Source of the DNA: Auricularia sp. M13
Lineage: Eukaryota > Basidiomycota > Agaricomycetes > Auriculariales > Auriculariaceae
Assembly: GCA_037042915.1 (NCBI GenBank)
Contig: CM073197.1
Span: forward strand, 4,278,001 to 4,342,000
DNA: 64,000 nucleotides
Direction: 5' to 3'
Shown here: piece after piece, positions 45,974 through 56,889 of the stretch
How the letters are laid out: each line of letters begins with the position of its first letter
Position numbering within the stretch: position 1 is the first letter of the stretch
Made by a program: the position numbers and the translations under genes
The notes under the pieces: model-generated
What the model was told of the DNA's origin: nothing
What the model saw: only the letters and a program-made list of their open reading frames with translations
Databases searched by the model: none

Positions 45974-48605
45974 CGCGAGAAGGAATTCGAAGCAGAGCAG
46001 CGGAGCGGAACGCTTGCCCCGATCGGAGGCAACTGCCGTCCGCCTCAAGCACGAACCCTATACGAAGAATTGAGCAATTCTGAGACAAAGGCAAGTGCTA
46101 GATTTGAATCAAGCGTCTTCAGCTGCGGGCGTCATTCCGGATAGCAAGAGCCAAGGAGCGACGGTCGCGTGTACCAACTCCGCTCGCCGCCTTCTGGTCC
46201 TGACCATCGGCCGTCAGTGAGCCGTTCGCGCTCCGCCTGTACGCCACCTCCAACACGCGTGACATGAGCTGCGACACCGGACGACTACCGACGTTCCGCT
46301 CGCCAAGTTCGCCGCTGGCCATACACGACCGTGCCGTGAACGTGGCGCGGCACGAAAGGTTGCCTCGAATAACGCCGCGATGCCATGTCCAGCGGCGGCT
46401 ACAGATTCTTCTGCCGGCGCGCGGGCTCTTGTCTCGCTCGCTGCAAGGGCTGCCGACGAAGGGCTCGAGGATCCGTGTACTGCGTGCAGGGCAGCGTCTA
46501 GCTACGAGCTTGGTGCGCCTTGTACTGCCTTGCGACGGTTCCCTGGCTGACTAACGGAGGCGGCGCAGGCGAGAACGCGCTCGCGGGCGGCTGCGCAAGT
46601 GTTTCCTACGACACGGCGCAGTCTGACTGTGCACCGCGCGCTCGGGGCTTGTGCAGAACGCGCAAAGCACCGCCGCGTGGTTCTGTGCGACCAACGACGC
46701 GGCGGGCGCAGGCTGCGCTTGCCTTGAATGGCGCCCGGACCGAGTTGTGTGCAGTACGCCGTTTGTGCTCGCTCTTCGGCGGTTGACTGACGATGCTGTC
46801 CCCAGCAGCGACGCCAGCATCGACACGGCAATTACACCGACGCGGGCTGCAGCTTCCTTGCCAACCTCGTGCAAGGCCAGGCTCGACTGCCGCCACACCG
46901 CTCCAGGTGCACGGCTGCCCTCCCGCTGGACGATTACGACGGCGCAAGGAGCTCGACCCGTAGTCGAGCGGCTCCGCCATGATCCATGCGCGCGCGTGGA
47001 CGGGTGCGCCTTCGTTTCGCCGTGCCCGCCCTGTGCGGGGTTCAGTCTGCTTCGGCGCCATCCTGGTGCGCGGGCTCGACGCCTCAGAACGGCACGCGCG
47101 ACCCGTCTCGCTGCCAGGTCCACCGCCGCCGTACGTCGGACTTCCACGACGTCTGGTGAGCAGTTCCGCGCACGATGAAGACAGCGCGGCGCTGCCATGC
47201 TTCGGGCGTGCGTGGTGGAGGCTGTGCATTGTGCATTGGGTGGCCTTTGGTGCGCTGTTTTTCGGGCTCGCTCTTTCAATGATGACTGACGCGGTCAAGT
47301 ACATCGGCACCCAGAGAGACCGTACGCTCGTTGCCAACCTCGCGCCGCCGGGCACAGGGCCAGGTCCGGCTGCGTCTTCTGCCTGGCAAAGCCGCGGCGC
47401 GGTGAAACGCACAGTCATGCTGCGCTGGCGATGCTGAGCTGGGTGCGCTACTTTTTCTCCACTCTTTGGACGACTGACTCACGCGGCGGTGGGCTAGCTG
47501 CAATCGGCGCGTCAACCGTCAACGCCCGGGGAAGCTGCGACAGCGGGCAGGCTCTCTGCCGCAACGTACGACTGCAGCGGCTGCGACTTCTGCAGAGCGC
47601 GCGTGGGCTGTCGGGTGCCGTGCTGCCATCTGCTAGCTGCCACGGGCGGCGCGCGCCCTGGGCGATAGTCCCGAGCTGGCCGCGTCGCTTGTGGCTGCTG
47701 CGAGTGCGTCGAACGCAGGGCTCGTGCTCGTTGTGCAGCTCGCGGGGTATACTGTGAGCGCACGCGTCAACCGAGCAGTCCGAGTCGGCTGTCTCGGTTG
47801 CGCGCCAGACGACGATCTCCAGAGGCTCGCGCTGCCCAGAGTCATCGCCGGCACCCCTATCGCTCCATCCCCTTCGTCTGCCACCGCGTTCAACTGCTAG
47901 CTGCCACGGAAGGCGCGCGCCCTCGCCGGGCCACCCGCGTCGCTTGTGGCTGTTGCGAGTGCTTCGAGCGTCGTCGGTGCCGGGCTCGTGCTTCAAATTC
48001 GCGGGGCTCGTGCCCTTTGTCTAGTTTTCGGGGACAGCGAGCACGTGCTACTAGCTAGCAGTGATTGTCTACGCTGACGGGCAGGAGGTTTATCGATGCT
48101 TCTGCCGTCGTGCGACAGGGCGGGCGACGCGTCCGAGCTCTGTGCGGAGCGCGCCTGGTCCTCCCCGAGATCGTCGTCGTAGCGCGCATGACCGTGCCCG
48201 ACTGACGCGCCGGCAGACGGGGGCATCTGGTGCACGTGGACCTGGCGAAGATGCGGCTTGAGTGCTGGCGGTGGCGCTCTGTGTTCAGTCTGGTCAGAAC
48301 GCAGCGCGCGCCTCGGCGGAGTGCGCGGTCGTCCCTGCACCGTGGTCGCCATGCGAGGTCTGATGCACAGCGGGCAGCGGGAGGGCGCAGCGCCTGCAAA
48401 CGCAAACATTCCGCTAGGGTGTACATTCCACTGCACTCTTCGTCACGGCGCCGCTCACTTCACCGTAGCACGCTTTCTCTTCGCTCCCATTAGTCGCTTC
48501 TACCTCCTTTACAAGTTCTAACACCCGAATCTGAACGAGTTCATTCAATGCACGAGAGCCAGAAAGCACTGCAAGACAGCAGTTAAAATATCTAATCACA
48601 ATTCC
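45974..48605. other. GC-rich stretch without a supported gene
   Basis: Open frames occur on all strands because of high GC, but none has coding character or splice logic. A segment at about 47640-47730 (GGCGCGCGCCCTGG..., CGCGTCGCTTGTGGCTGCTG) recurs diverged at about 47895-47985. This points to an old tandem duplication with a ~255-bp period, perhaps a degraded repeat element. Confidence 0.5.
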
Positions 48606-49409
48606 TCACGCCATCCATCCGTCTATTAGCGGAGCACCGTAGGTAGCTTCTCCTGTGAACCCAGGCTGCGTCGTCTGTGCGAATATCTCGTGAGATATCG
48701 CGGGCTGAGGCCCTTGAAACCCGGTGTATCCGGATGCCGGTGCCAGGGCATGTACTGGCTGATCGAAGCTCGTGGAGTTGTGCAGCCAGTCGCCGTAGGT
48801 AGCGGGTTGGATCCACTGGTTGACGTGAACACCGTTCATCTCGACTGGTGTGAGGAGTGCTTGTAATTCCTGCGGCATGAAAGCCACGTCGCGTTCTGGA
48901 GCTGTCTGTGAGTCAGCGGGATTGGGAAACTGCGCGAGACGAGCTCAGCACGGCGATAGAAGATACGACCCGTAAGGGTGCGCACCTGCGACGTGACCGT
49001 CGTTCCGTTGGGAGATTCAGTCCGTGCGCGCGCTGCATCTGCCCGTAGTTGCGCGTTCTCCTCGCCGAGTCGAGCGTTCTCCGCCTCAAGTCTAGCCACA
49101 TCGGCACAGTAGGCATCGCACAACTGACACTGTCGAACGCGGTGGTCGAGTCCCGTCCATCTGCACTTCGAATACAACGGCTCCTTCAGTTATCGACGCA
49201 GACTGCAAGCCGATAAAAAACATACCTCAAGACCCTTCCTGGCGCACGCATCACACGTACTAGGCTCCCCGGTGCCATGGCACTTCGTTTTCCTACGCCT
49301 CGGCCGTGAGCAAGTTGAAACTGTGCCAATGAACGTCGCAGACTGACTTTTCGCGGCAGTTGTCGCACGCGGTGCTCGCACGGCTCTTGTTCCTCGCTGA
49401 GCTCTTCAT
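48606..49409 (-). CDS. small Zn2Cys6 transcription-factor-like protein
   Basis: Exons 49348-49409, 49226-49292, 48986-49165 and 48606-48905; introns 55, 60 and 80 bp; 202 aa. The N-terminus, chosen so that the cluster is complete, gives CDNCREKKTKCHGTGEPSTC followed by DACARKGLEC: the six-cysteine C-x2-C-x6-C-x8-C-x2-C-x6-C binuclear zinc cluster of fungal regulators, which binds CGG-type DNA sites. After it come CQLCDAYCADVARLE and a leucine-zipper-like heptad region (LEAENARLGEENAQLRADAA). The C-terminal half is Gln/Thr/Pro-rich. It is short for the family and lacks the usual fungal transcription-factor middle domain. Nuclear location and DNA binding are inferred. Alternative acceptors would spoil the Cys spacing. 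Confidence 0.75.
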
Positions 49410-49609
49410 GGACGAGGCCCGAGAGAGCGAAGGGGTGGGAATGGTCGCAGTTCAGGATGAGGTTGGACTGTCCGATGCGCGCCAATCGTCGGATGAAAAG
49501 CTTATTCTTTTCACTGGCAAGCTGCTCAGTCTAACTTACAAGCTCCTGGATACAGCATTTTTTATGTAAGTAAGTCTCTGTTCCAATAACTGAAATTCAT
49601 CTGCGGGCA

Positions 49610-49798
49610 TTATAAATCCCGAGGACGCATTGCACACTGGCAGAAACCCACACCGTCCTGGGTGGGCAAAAGAAGCACAATATTGATTAACACGTCGGCA
49701 GGTAGATCTTCGAATTCTCTGGGGCCGCTAAACCAGCCGCTAGAATGAGTAGCGGAAAACGCATTGCCACTGCCAGGACGCTCGCTTGCGGATATCAC
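49610..49798 (-). pseudogene. possible F-box fragment
   Basis: The frame contains REFEDLPADVLINIVLLLPT, which resembles the start of an F-box, then stops after about 15 more codons. I could not extend it by splicing in either direction. It may be a remnant or a chance resemblance. Confidence 0.3.
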
Positions 49799-51224
49799 GA
49801 TGCTACTTCGGTGCGTTAGCAGTGCTTGTTATGCTAGAGCATGTGGCTGACCTCTCCAGGTCACCCATTGTGACTACGCGTGCAGAAAAGCCGACGGTCT
49901 GACCCAGATCAATTTGCTCAAACAGAGCCGGAGCGCATCGGAGCTCGAAAAAGAACAATGCCGCCGATAGGCACCGCGCGCGCCTGATGACTCCCGAACC
50001 TTCCAACGCACAAGATTGGCCGATCCTGCACTGCTGTAACTGTGCGTCTGGCCATCCCCATTATTCTGCAAGACGCATCTTTCCCCGCAGACTACTCTAT
50101 CCGATGGTGTGAACGCAACACACCGCGACTGGGATGCCGAGCGCTCCCCGCGGCTCTGGGGCATCCTTCGTCATCGTATCTTATCTGTACCTATCTTCCT
50201 CGGTAGTTATATTCCCTGATCAGCTGAGAGCTGCGCATGCCCTGATGAGAACGCAGTGGAAGTCGGGATTCGCCCGTGGAGCGTACGCTGGGATGGCGAC
50301 GTGAGATGACTGTTCTCTGCATTCAGCCAAATATTTGATGTTTATATAGTCCCATATTAAATGCTTTCAGGGGGCAGCGGCCTCTGTGTTCTATTATTCT
50401 GTTAGTGCATTTCCACGGAGCTTGACCAAGTCAGACTTCCCGCAGACTCGTTCTCGAAGCTCCGTTGACTTGCAGCAATACGTAGAGAGTAACCACAGCG
50501 GGCAAACTCTCAGTGCTTTCTACCTAAAGCATGTGGTCATAGCATATTCCTTTGTAATAAAGCTCAGGGCGTGCGTGCGCCTGAGCAAGTTTCTTTCGAG
50601 ACCGCGAGGTCGAACAATATGTAACTGCACGTCTTCTGAGTTTGTTGTTCGTCTCGTTGATGAGTGCATGCGCCTCTGCGGTAGAGGCGTGAGCGCGTGA
50701 GCTTCGGTTACGCCGTGCATCATCCGCCGGATCAAACATTCCAGTAGCTTCCCACGGAGTTTCTCCTGCACGCGCTCCGCTCGAGGAGCGCCCCAGTCAT
50801 TCACTATACTCTCGTAACTCCTGATCTCTACGCTTTCGATTATTCAATCTGTGAATCTCGGGAAATGAGCGGCTTTCAAGGAGTATGTAAAACATCTACA
50901 TCTTCTGCGTGCGGCGTTCAACTTGTTGACGTTCGAGTTAAACGGTGTCCATTCCGTCAATATTGATGGGTCCAAAAATTTCCACTGGCATACTTCAGGT
51001 CGTTATCGCCCTAGCAGTGAATTCAGGCACCCGAGAGCGCTGTGTAGTGTTGACTCGTAAGAGGTGAGAGGCGAAACAGCACGCGGTTTTCCCCCGCGGC
51101 GCCGGTCCTGCATCCCGCGTGATCGGCGAATTCATGAGTCTTCCTTTACTTCTCGGAATGTCAAGCTTCGACGACAAACAAAGAGTGAGTGCCCTCGGAG
51201 GGAACCTTTGCCTGAGAGGGAGGG
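49799..51224. other. intergenic, no gene recognised
   Basis: Mixed composition with AT-rich patches at 50330-50400. No supported gene, array or terminal repeat. Confidence 0.5.
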
Positions 51225-51230
51225 TATAAA
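51225..51230 (+). promoter_or_regulatory. TATA box of the 71-aa gene
   Basis: TATAAA, 82 bp before the ATG at 51312. The leader between has a repeated CCGCGAACATCT motif and a CT-rich end. Confidence 0.6.
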
Positions 51231-51311
51231 GGCATTAGCTCTGCAGGACCATCCCTTATCGCAACCTAAACGTCCTCCGCGAACATCTCCGCGAACATCC
51301 TTCCCCTAACC

Positions 51312-51581
51312 ATGCTCGGAAACACAAACAACAATACCGATTTCGATGTACGCTACTTCCCGATTCCTCTCGCGCGCTGTCGCTGATTTAGACACATCCA
51401 GGTCGGCGCCAACCTTGAGATGCTGGTCGTTCACGGCCCTAATTATATATGGATCCCTTGCCGTGTCGTACGAGTCATTAACAGCCACTCGTACAAAGTG
51501 AGCTACCGAAACGGGGAGGGAGTAGAGTGCCAGACGATCACCGTGAAGAAATTCCTGCGCCCTGCGCCCCCGACCACTTGA
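51312..51581 (+). CDS. 71-aa protein resembling a small beta-barrel (Tudor/SH3-like)
   Basis: Exons 51312-51347 and 51402-51581 with a 54-bp GTACGC...CAG intron. The product is MLGNTNNNTDFDVGANLEML, then VVHGPNYIWIPCRVVRVINS, HSYKVSYRNGEGVECQTITV and a short tail RPAPPTT. Alternating hydrophobic strands with xxWIPCRVxxV and YKVSYxxG recall small barrel modules such as Tudor or agenet domains, where such proteins bind modified peptides or nucleic acid. This is by pattern only. Clear TATA, leader and intron support a real gene. Confidence 0.7.
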
Positions 51582-51714
51582 AGAATGAGAAAGGCCGGGT
51601 CCCGCGGCGACTGATTTCGAAATGTTGTTATTGTGTCCTGATGAATGTCGCAATTATACTACTTTGACCCTTGACAGAGATGGGAGGCCCGAAGAGCGCC
51701 AGTCGTCTTTCACT

Positions 51715-51920
51715 CAAGGAGAATAGTCATACATGAGTCAGAGACAAACATTGAATTGCTCAGAATCAAAGGCAAGAGACCAGAAACGGATGCTGAGACT
51801 GTTGCGCTGCGGAGAGGATGTCTAGCGCTGAGTAAGCGGCCGGAGACCAGACGCAGGTCATTTGTTAAGCAAGGAGAAGAGTCATGCGTTTGAGTCAGGG
51901 GCAAACATTCCATTGCTCAG
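51715..51920 (+). repeat. imperfect direct repeat, two ~50-bp units
   Basis: AAGGAGAATAGTCAT...ACATTGAATTGCTCAG at 51716-51764 and AAGGAGAAGAGTCAT...ACATTCCATTGCTCAG at 51871-51920, about 155 bp apart. The rest of 51582-52347 holds no recognised gene. Confidence 0.75.
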
Positions 51921-52347
51921 TCAGAAAGGAGAGAGAGTAAAGCAGGCGCCACGGAGTGCATTTCATCACCGCGGAGCAACGTTGAGCACGTGTCCTGTTC
52001 CTGGAGCGTTCTCCCGCTCAACACGACGCTCCGCCGTCGAGAATGATTTTGCTCGGAGAGAGAATTAGTAGCCAACTATAAACACGATAAACCGGGCCAT
52101 ACAAGTTTGCAATCAACGAACGAATGGATGAGAGATCGACGACAAATGACAGATATTCCACACAAACATGCAATGCAATGCGGTGTGCACGCAGTGCACC
52201 ACCGTCCGAATCCTGATCCAGCACACCGTTCCCACCTCCACGCTGCACCGTGCCAAACTCCACTTTCTAGGCTCACACTGGTGTAGCGCGCACCTACGTC
52301 CGCGACTGCAGCACGCGCACACCTACATCCGCGACTGCAGCGCGCGC

Positions 52348-53458
52348 CTACATCCCGGGACGGATACGGCACGCGCCATGATGGCACGCATTGTCAGGCG
52401 TGATGCTCGAGACGATGAGGAAGTCGCTCTTGCGCCACTTGGGCGGCTCGCGCACCGCGGGCGCGCCGTACTTGGAGATGTCGATGATCTTGGGCATCTT
52501 GCCCACGCCGACGAGCGCCGCCTGCGTCTCTGGCGTGATCACCGGCTTGATCTTGAGCGGCGGCTGCACCTTCTGGCACACAATCTCGTGCGAGCCGTCT
52601 GCGTACGACCTGCACGAGCGCAAGTCACAGGTTGGCGACTCGGCATGGAGGGACTTTGAAACGAAGCGGGACGTACACGAAAGTAAAGGCGTAGCCCAGC
52701 AGGATCTCCTTGGCGTGCGTGCCCCAGTCGCGCCGGCTGTGCTGCACGATCTTGCTCTTCTCGAAGTCAAGTCGCGGGATATTGGCGGTGAGGTTGGCGT
52801 CGCGCGTCGGGTCGTGCTTGTAGCCGTGCCTCTGCAAGCGGGTACGATGAGCATCGGCTAGACGAGAAGAACACACCCTCGGCGTACCTGAGCAGCAATC
52901 CAGTGTGCCGTCTCGTGCACGACGCCCGCAAAAAGGAAGTAGGCAGCGACGGCGGCCTCCTCGTGCTCGCCGGCCTCCGTCGCGTCCTTGAGCGCTTGGT
53001 GAACCTGCCAGGGCAGGAAGATCTGCCGGTGCGGGGTCAATGATCATGACGGTGCGCGCACATGGCCAAACGGCAGGACGTACGGCGCTGATGGGCTCGA
53101 CGACGCTCTGGGACGACGACACGGAGCGCAGGCTCTGGCGCTCCGCCTCCTTCTCCTCGGTGAAGAGACCCCATGGGTGCATCGGGCCCTGGGCGAGCAC
53201 GATGACGGGCGGATGCAGCAGGACCTGTTGCAGCGCGCGGTCGTCCTCGGAGCCGGCGAACGCTGCTGCCTTGACGTTGGGCTCGTGACCGAGGTAAGCC
53301 GTTGCGTACGCCATGCGCGCGTGGCTCGCGTCCGCGTTATCCGCCGTCATGTACGCATAGAAGCGCTGGGCGATCTGGGCGACGGGGCTCGCGACGGGGC
53401 GGTAGTGCTTGAAGTCGCGCGAGGCGAAGACCTTCATCGGCGGGAGCAGCGTCGACAT
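52348..53458 (-). CDS. HExxH-containing protein, putative metallopeptidase-like
   Basis: Exons 53084-53458, 52888-53022, 52677-52831 and 52348-52609; introns 61, 56 and 67 bp; 308 aa. It starts MSTLLPPMKVFASRDFKHYR. The second exon has AAYFLFAGVVHETAHWIAAQ, an HExxH zinc-site string (HETAH) in a hydrophobic helix, as in many zincin peptidases; a downstream third ligand may be Glu or His in the next exon (RHGYKHDPTRD or GTHAKEILLG), not assigned. The C-terminal part (SYADGSHEIVCQKVQPPLK, MPKIIDISKYGAPAV) is not recognised. No signal peptide is evident. Catalytic function is inferred from the motif only. Confidence 0.7.
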
Positions 53459-54334
53459 CGCGGCCGTGGTCGTGGGGAAGGGGAGAGAGGCACAACGGCG
53501 AACGGCGGAGGGCGAAAGCGCAGGCCCTTAGCTGCACGCTTGCCCTGGATTGAGACAGGAGGCGGCCTAGCGTGCGAATCCATCATCATTGTGCGCATTA
53601 TCCCGGATTTCTGCCAGCACACAGCACCCGAGTTCGTGGCCAGCAGCCAACTCTTCCGTCCGTCAGAGCCAGGGCGTACAGATCGAGTACAAAACAGCTG
53701 GGTCGGATACTGCTCGCAAGGGCACCCCTCGACGAGCTGGTAGACGCGGCGGCGTGCTAGTTATAAAATCACGGCACCGAGCCTTAGGCGTCCCTGGGCG
53801 GGTTCAAAACCACGGTCATCGAGCACTAGTACGGGTGAAAATTGCCGGTTGCTAAAGCGAGCGTGTTGGTGAGCGATGTATGCGCCGTTGCTGATCAACC
53901 TTGCCAAAGCGAAAAGTTCAGGTCCAAGTTACGGCCCGGAAGACGCCGGCCGCCGCGGGGCTTGTCGGGAGCATTCCTCCTGCCTTCATGACGAATGGAA
54001 CTGCACATTCTGCTAGGCGATTGACGGTCAATGGTCCTGAAGTTCTTTGATGAACACTGAGCGCAATCCAAGTGATATTTCATTGATCGCTTCCTTCGCA
54101 GCATGTTGGTGTAGAAGGTCGGAACACATCTTCATCAAATCTTCATAGCACAAGTTTCCAAACAGGCCGGGCGGTGTCAACATTCAGCCATGGTTTATAT
54201 AGCGCGCGCCCACCGGCTCAGCCTCAGGCAGTCATTTTCCTGAACGAGCATTTATTGTCAGTTTGTCGGAACACAGTTGGAATATGTAGATCCAAGAAAT
54301 ACGCATTGAAGAGCCTGTTTCAAAGCTTGGGCGA
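53459..54334. other. intergenic, no gene recognised
   Basis: About 0.9 kb between two - strand genes. It should hold the promoter of the HExxH gene and the 3' end signals of the MYND gene. No further structure was seen. Confidence 0.5.
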
Positions 54335-55774
54335 TCAAGAGATTATACAGTCACTGAGTCGGAATGGAAGGAGAGATTGGATTGACGGGGGAGATGAGAA
54401 CGCCGGAGGCTTGCGAATGTCGATGTGTTCGAACGGCAGTTGACGAGCCAGACCAAATTCTTTGCAGGTGGTCTCCATCCACGCATTGAGCGCGTCGATC
54501 TCGGATTCCTCGAGCTCGCGTACAGTCTTTGCATACTGCTCGTCGAACGTGCCGAGCTTGCGCTCAAAGAACGCGCACGCGTTGAACTTGACCAGCACTG
54601 CGCACGCCGATTTGTGCGGCGGCACGGCGTGCTTCCAGTGGTGCGCCTGGCACGCCTTCGAGCAGTACCGCGGGACCTTGCACCGCGCGCACACCTGCAA
54701 CTTCTTTCCCGGCTGGTCGCGGTCGCACTGCATCTGCGCGATCCCGCACGCGGGCGATGCGCACCGCGTGGACGCGCCCGCCTCGACGATGAGCCCGTGC
54801 ATGAGCGTGCCGTAGTTGAACTGCGGGATGTTGCGCGCCCGCGCGGTCTCCATGCTGATGCGCCGCGCGTGCTCCGGGGGTGGCGGCCGCGCAGTGTCCG
54901 TAGTGCCCGGGGGATATAAGGCGTAATAGGCGGAATCGCAACAGGACGCGAGGGTTACCAGTCCGACCATGTTTCCCGGCGCGGTCGAAAGGGCGCTCTC
55001 GATGGTGCGGTACATCTCCAACTCGGTGCCGACGATGAATCTGTTGTAATCGCCGCCGCCGTGAGCGCCGGGCCCGCGTCGCAGCGCCTCGAAGAATGCT
55101 GCGACGATGCTGCGGGGATCTGCCTTCCAGGGAGCCGCAGGCGACGGCCTGATCATCAGCATTTTGAGGATGATAGACAGAAGACGGGGACGGTTCGTGT
55201 CGACGAGGACGACGGGCAGGATCGCAGTGCGCGCGATGAGAACGCAATTGGTCAGCGCGTCGAGCGGCGCGCCACAAATGAGCAGCTCTGCGAGGTCGAC
55301 TAAAGCCGCGACCGTTTCGCGTTCGCCGCCAGGGTACAGTTGTTCCGGGCGCGCGGGCCAGCGGCTGAGACGGTCGCCGAACGCCTTGTGGGTGGTCATG
55401 GCACGGTCAATGGGCGCGCGGTCGCCGCTGTGAAGGGCGGTGGACAGTATGAGGCTCGAAGCCTCGAGCAGGGTCGCGAAGCTGATAGCACCCTTGCCCG
55501 CCAATCGGCGCCGCTTACAGCGCCGGTGGTGAATCGACGCCGCAGATTTCAGACGGCCAAGCTCTTCAGGGGTACGGCGCGTGGTCAGGATGCCGACGCA
55601 GTTATTGAAGAAGTCGTGGCAGTCGGCGCGCAGGTTCAGGACGTGCTGCTCGTGTTTGTACGCTAGGGTGCTCCCAAATTCGGCGAGACAGAGCGGGCAG
55701 ACCGTCGGACTGTGCGGATCGGTGAGTTGGATGGTGAGCTCCTGCGCAATGCGCTTGGCGACGTCGTACTCCAT
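54335..55774 (-). CDS. MYND-type zinc finger protein
   Basis: Single uninterrupted 479-codon frame from ATG 55774 to TAG. An N-terminal CPLC...H..H finger-like segment (residues 26-44) is followed by a long helical region. The MYND domain is at about residues 338-391: CASPACG, then KLQVCARCKVPRYCSKACQ and HHWKHAVPPHKSAC, with the C-x2-C...C-x3-C...H-x3-C pattern. MYND fingers mediate protein-protein contacts, often with proline-rich partners. The absence of introns is unusual in this window. It is one of many MYND proteins in basidiomycetes; its partner is not predictable. Confidence 0.85.
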   Translation of the reverse strand: MEYDVAKRIAQELTIQLTDPHSPTVCPLCLAEFGSTLAYKHEQHVLNLRADCHDFFNNCVGILTTRRTPEELGRLKSAASIHHRRCKRRRLAGKGAISFATLLEASSLILSTALHSGDRAPIDRAMTTHKAFGDRLSRWPARPEQLYPGGERETVAALVDLAELLICGAPLDALTNCVLIARTAILPVVLVDTNRPRLLSIILKMLMIRPSPAAPWKADPRSIVAAFFEALRRGPGAHGGGDYNRFIVGTELEMYRTIESALSTAPGNMVGLVTLASCCDSAYYALYPPGTTDTARPPPPEHARRISMETARARNIPQFNYGTLMHGLIVEAGASTRCASPACGIAQMQCDRDQPGKKLQVCARCKVPRYCSKACQAHHWKHAVPPHKSACAVLVKFNACAFFERKLGTFDEQYAKTVRELEESEIDALNAWMETTCKEFGLARQLPFEHIDIRKPPAFSSPPSIQSLLPFRLSDCIIS

Positions 55775-56889
55775 ATCGCAACGAGTACGAGGGAGAGTTG
55801 CGTTCGCAGCCGTACAATGCGTCCAACCTTCCCGGCCCGAGAACGCTCTGGCAGTTCGGGACTAATGTCAGTCAATGTCAAAGAATTTTGCCAGCATGTG
55901 GTGACCCACCCTGTTCATAGCTGAATGAGGGTTCGCGAAGATGTCGGAAGTCACATTAGCAACCCTGGGCCAAGTCTGATATCGGCACAGACTGAGCTAC
56001 GATGATGGCTTACCAAAAGCTCAATGCTTATCTTGTGGTAGGCTCGTTCGCATGCGCGCGCATCAACAGACACCGCGCTTCGAAGACAATGAGGAGCAAC
56101 AGCGCGGAACCTTAGCTTGTCTTGGCCTTCGGGTCATAGTCCCGGACAGAACCAAGCAATCGATGATCATTCTTCGCAGGTTCTGTTTTCAAACTCGAAT
56201 ACTTTGGCGCACCGCGGTGTAGATGAACCTGGCGAAGAATCAGATCGCCGTCCGCGACAGCGAGTTCAGGAAAACGAGTCCCAGCTCGAGCACGCAATTG
56301 AGCACTACGCGTGGAAGACTCATTGACAGCCACATTAAGAGGATGAGACCATGCAGTCGCGCCACAGGGCATTCGGTCGTGTCAATGCAAAGGAATGACT
56401 GCCGGGGATCGAAGGCCGCCAACCGAATGAACAAGAATGGGACGAAAAGTCAGTTGGGCAGTGTATCCCCGGTCCAGCATAGATACAGTGCACAGCAAGC
56501 CCACAAGAACCTGGACATAACGAGACTTTGACTACTCAGTTATCCCTAAGAGTCGTATGCACCCAACGCGTGCGGTAAGGAGTGTAACGCCGTCGAGCCA
56601 ATGATGAGCGCTACTAGGAGCAGGGTATCCAGACCAATTGTGCCAAGAGCGCAGAACACAGCGGCGACAAAGAATAGAAGTCGCAGACAGCATACTGTGA
56701 AGCTCTCCAAAGGCGAAGATTGGTTGAAATGGTGAGTAGCTGTCGCGGCAGAAAATCGAGCAAGGTGCCTAGAACCGCGGGCACTGGGCGAGAAGAAACA
56801 CTGGGTATTAAGACCGAGTGAGCTCGAAAGCATAGCAGGGCTTCGATGCGAACAGATCGCGTGCTGTATGTCGTTATATCGATGCGCCT
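55775..56889. other. intergenic, no gene recognised
   Basis: Upstream of the MYND gene. Short open frames only, none with coding character. Confidence 0.5.

Noticed and set aside
46551-47418. Long open frames (242 and 270 codons) on the - strand
   Set aside because: High GC removes stops in several frames at once; Arg/Ala-rich, no domain, no splice support.
53337-53743. Open frames on the + strand over the HExxH gene
   Set aside because: Antisense shadows of the spliced - strand gene.
54564-55277. 237-codon - strand frame inside the MYND gene
   Set aside because: Arg/His-rich shadow in another frame of the 479-codon gene.
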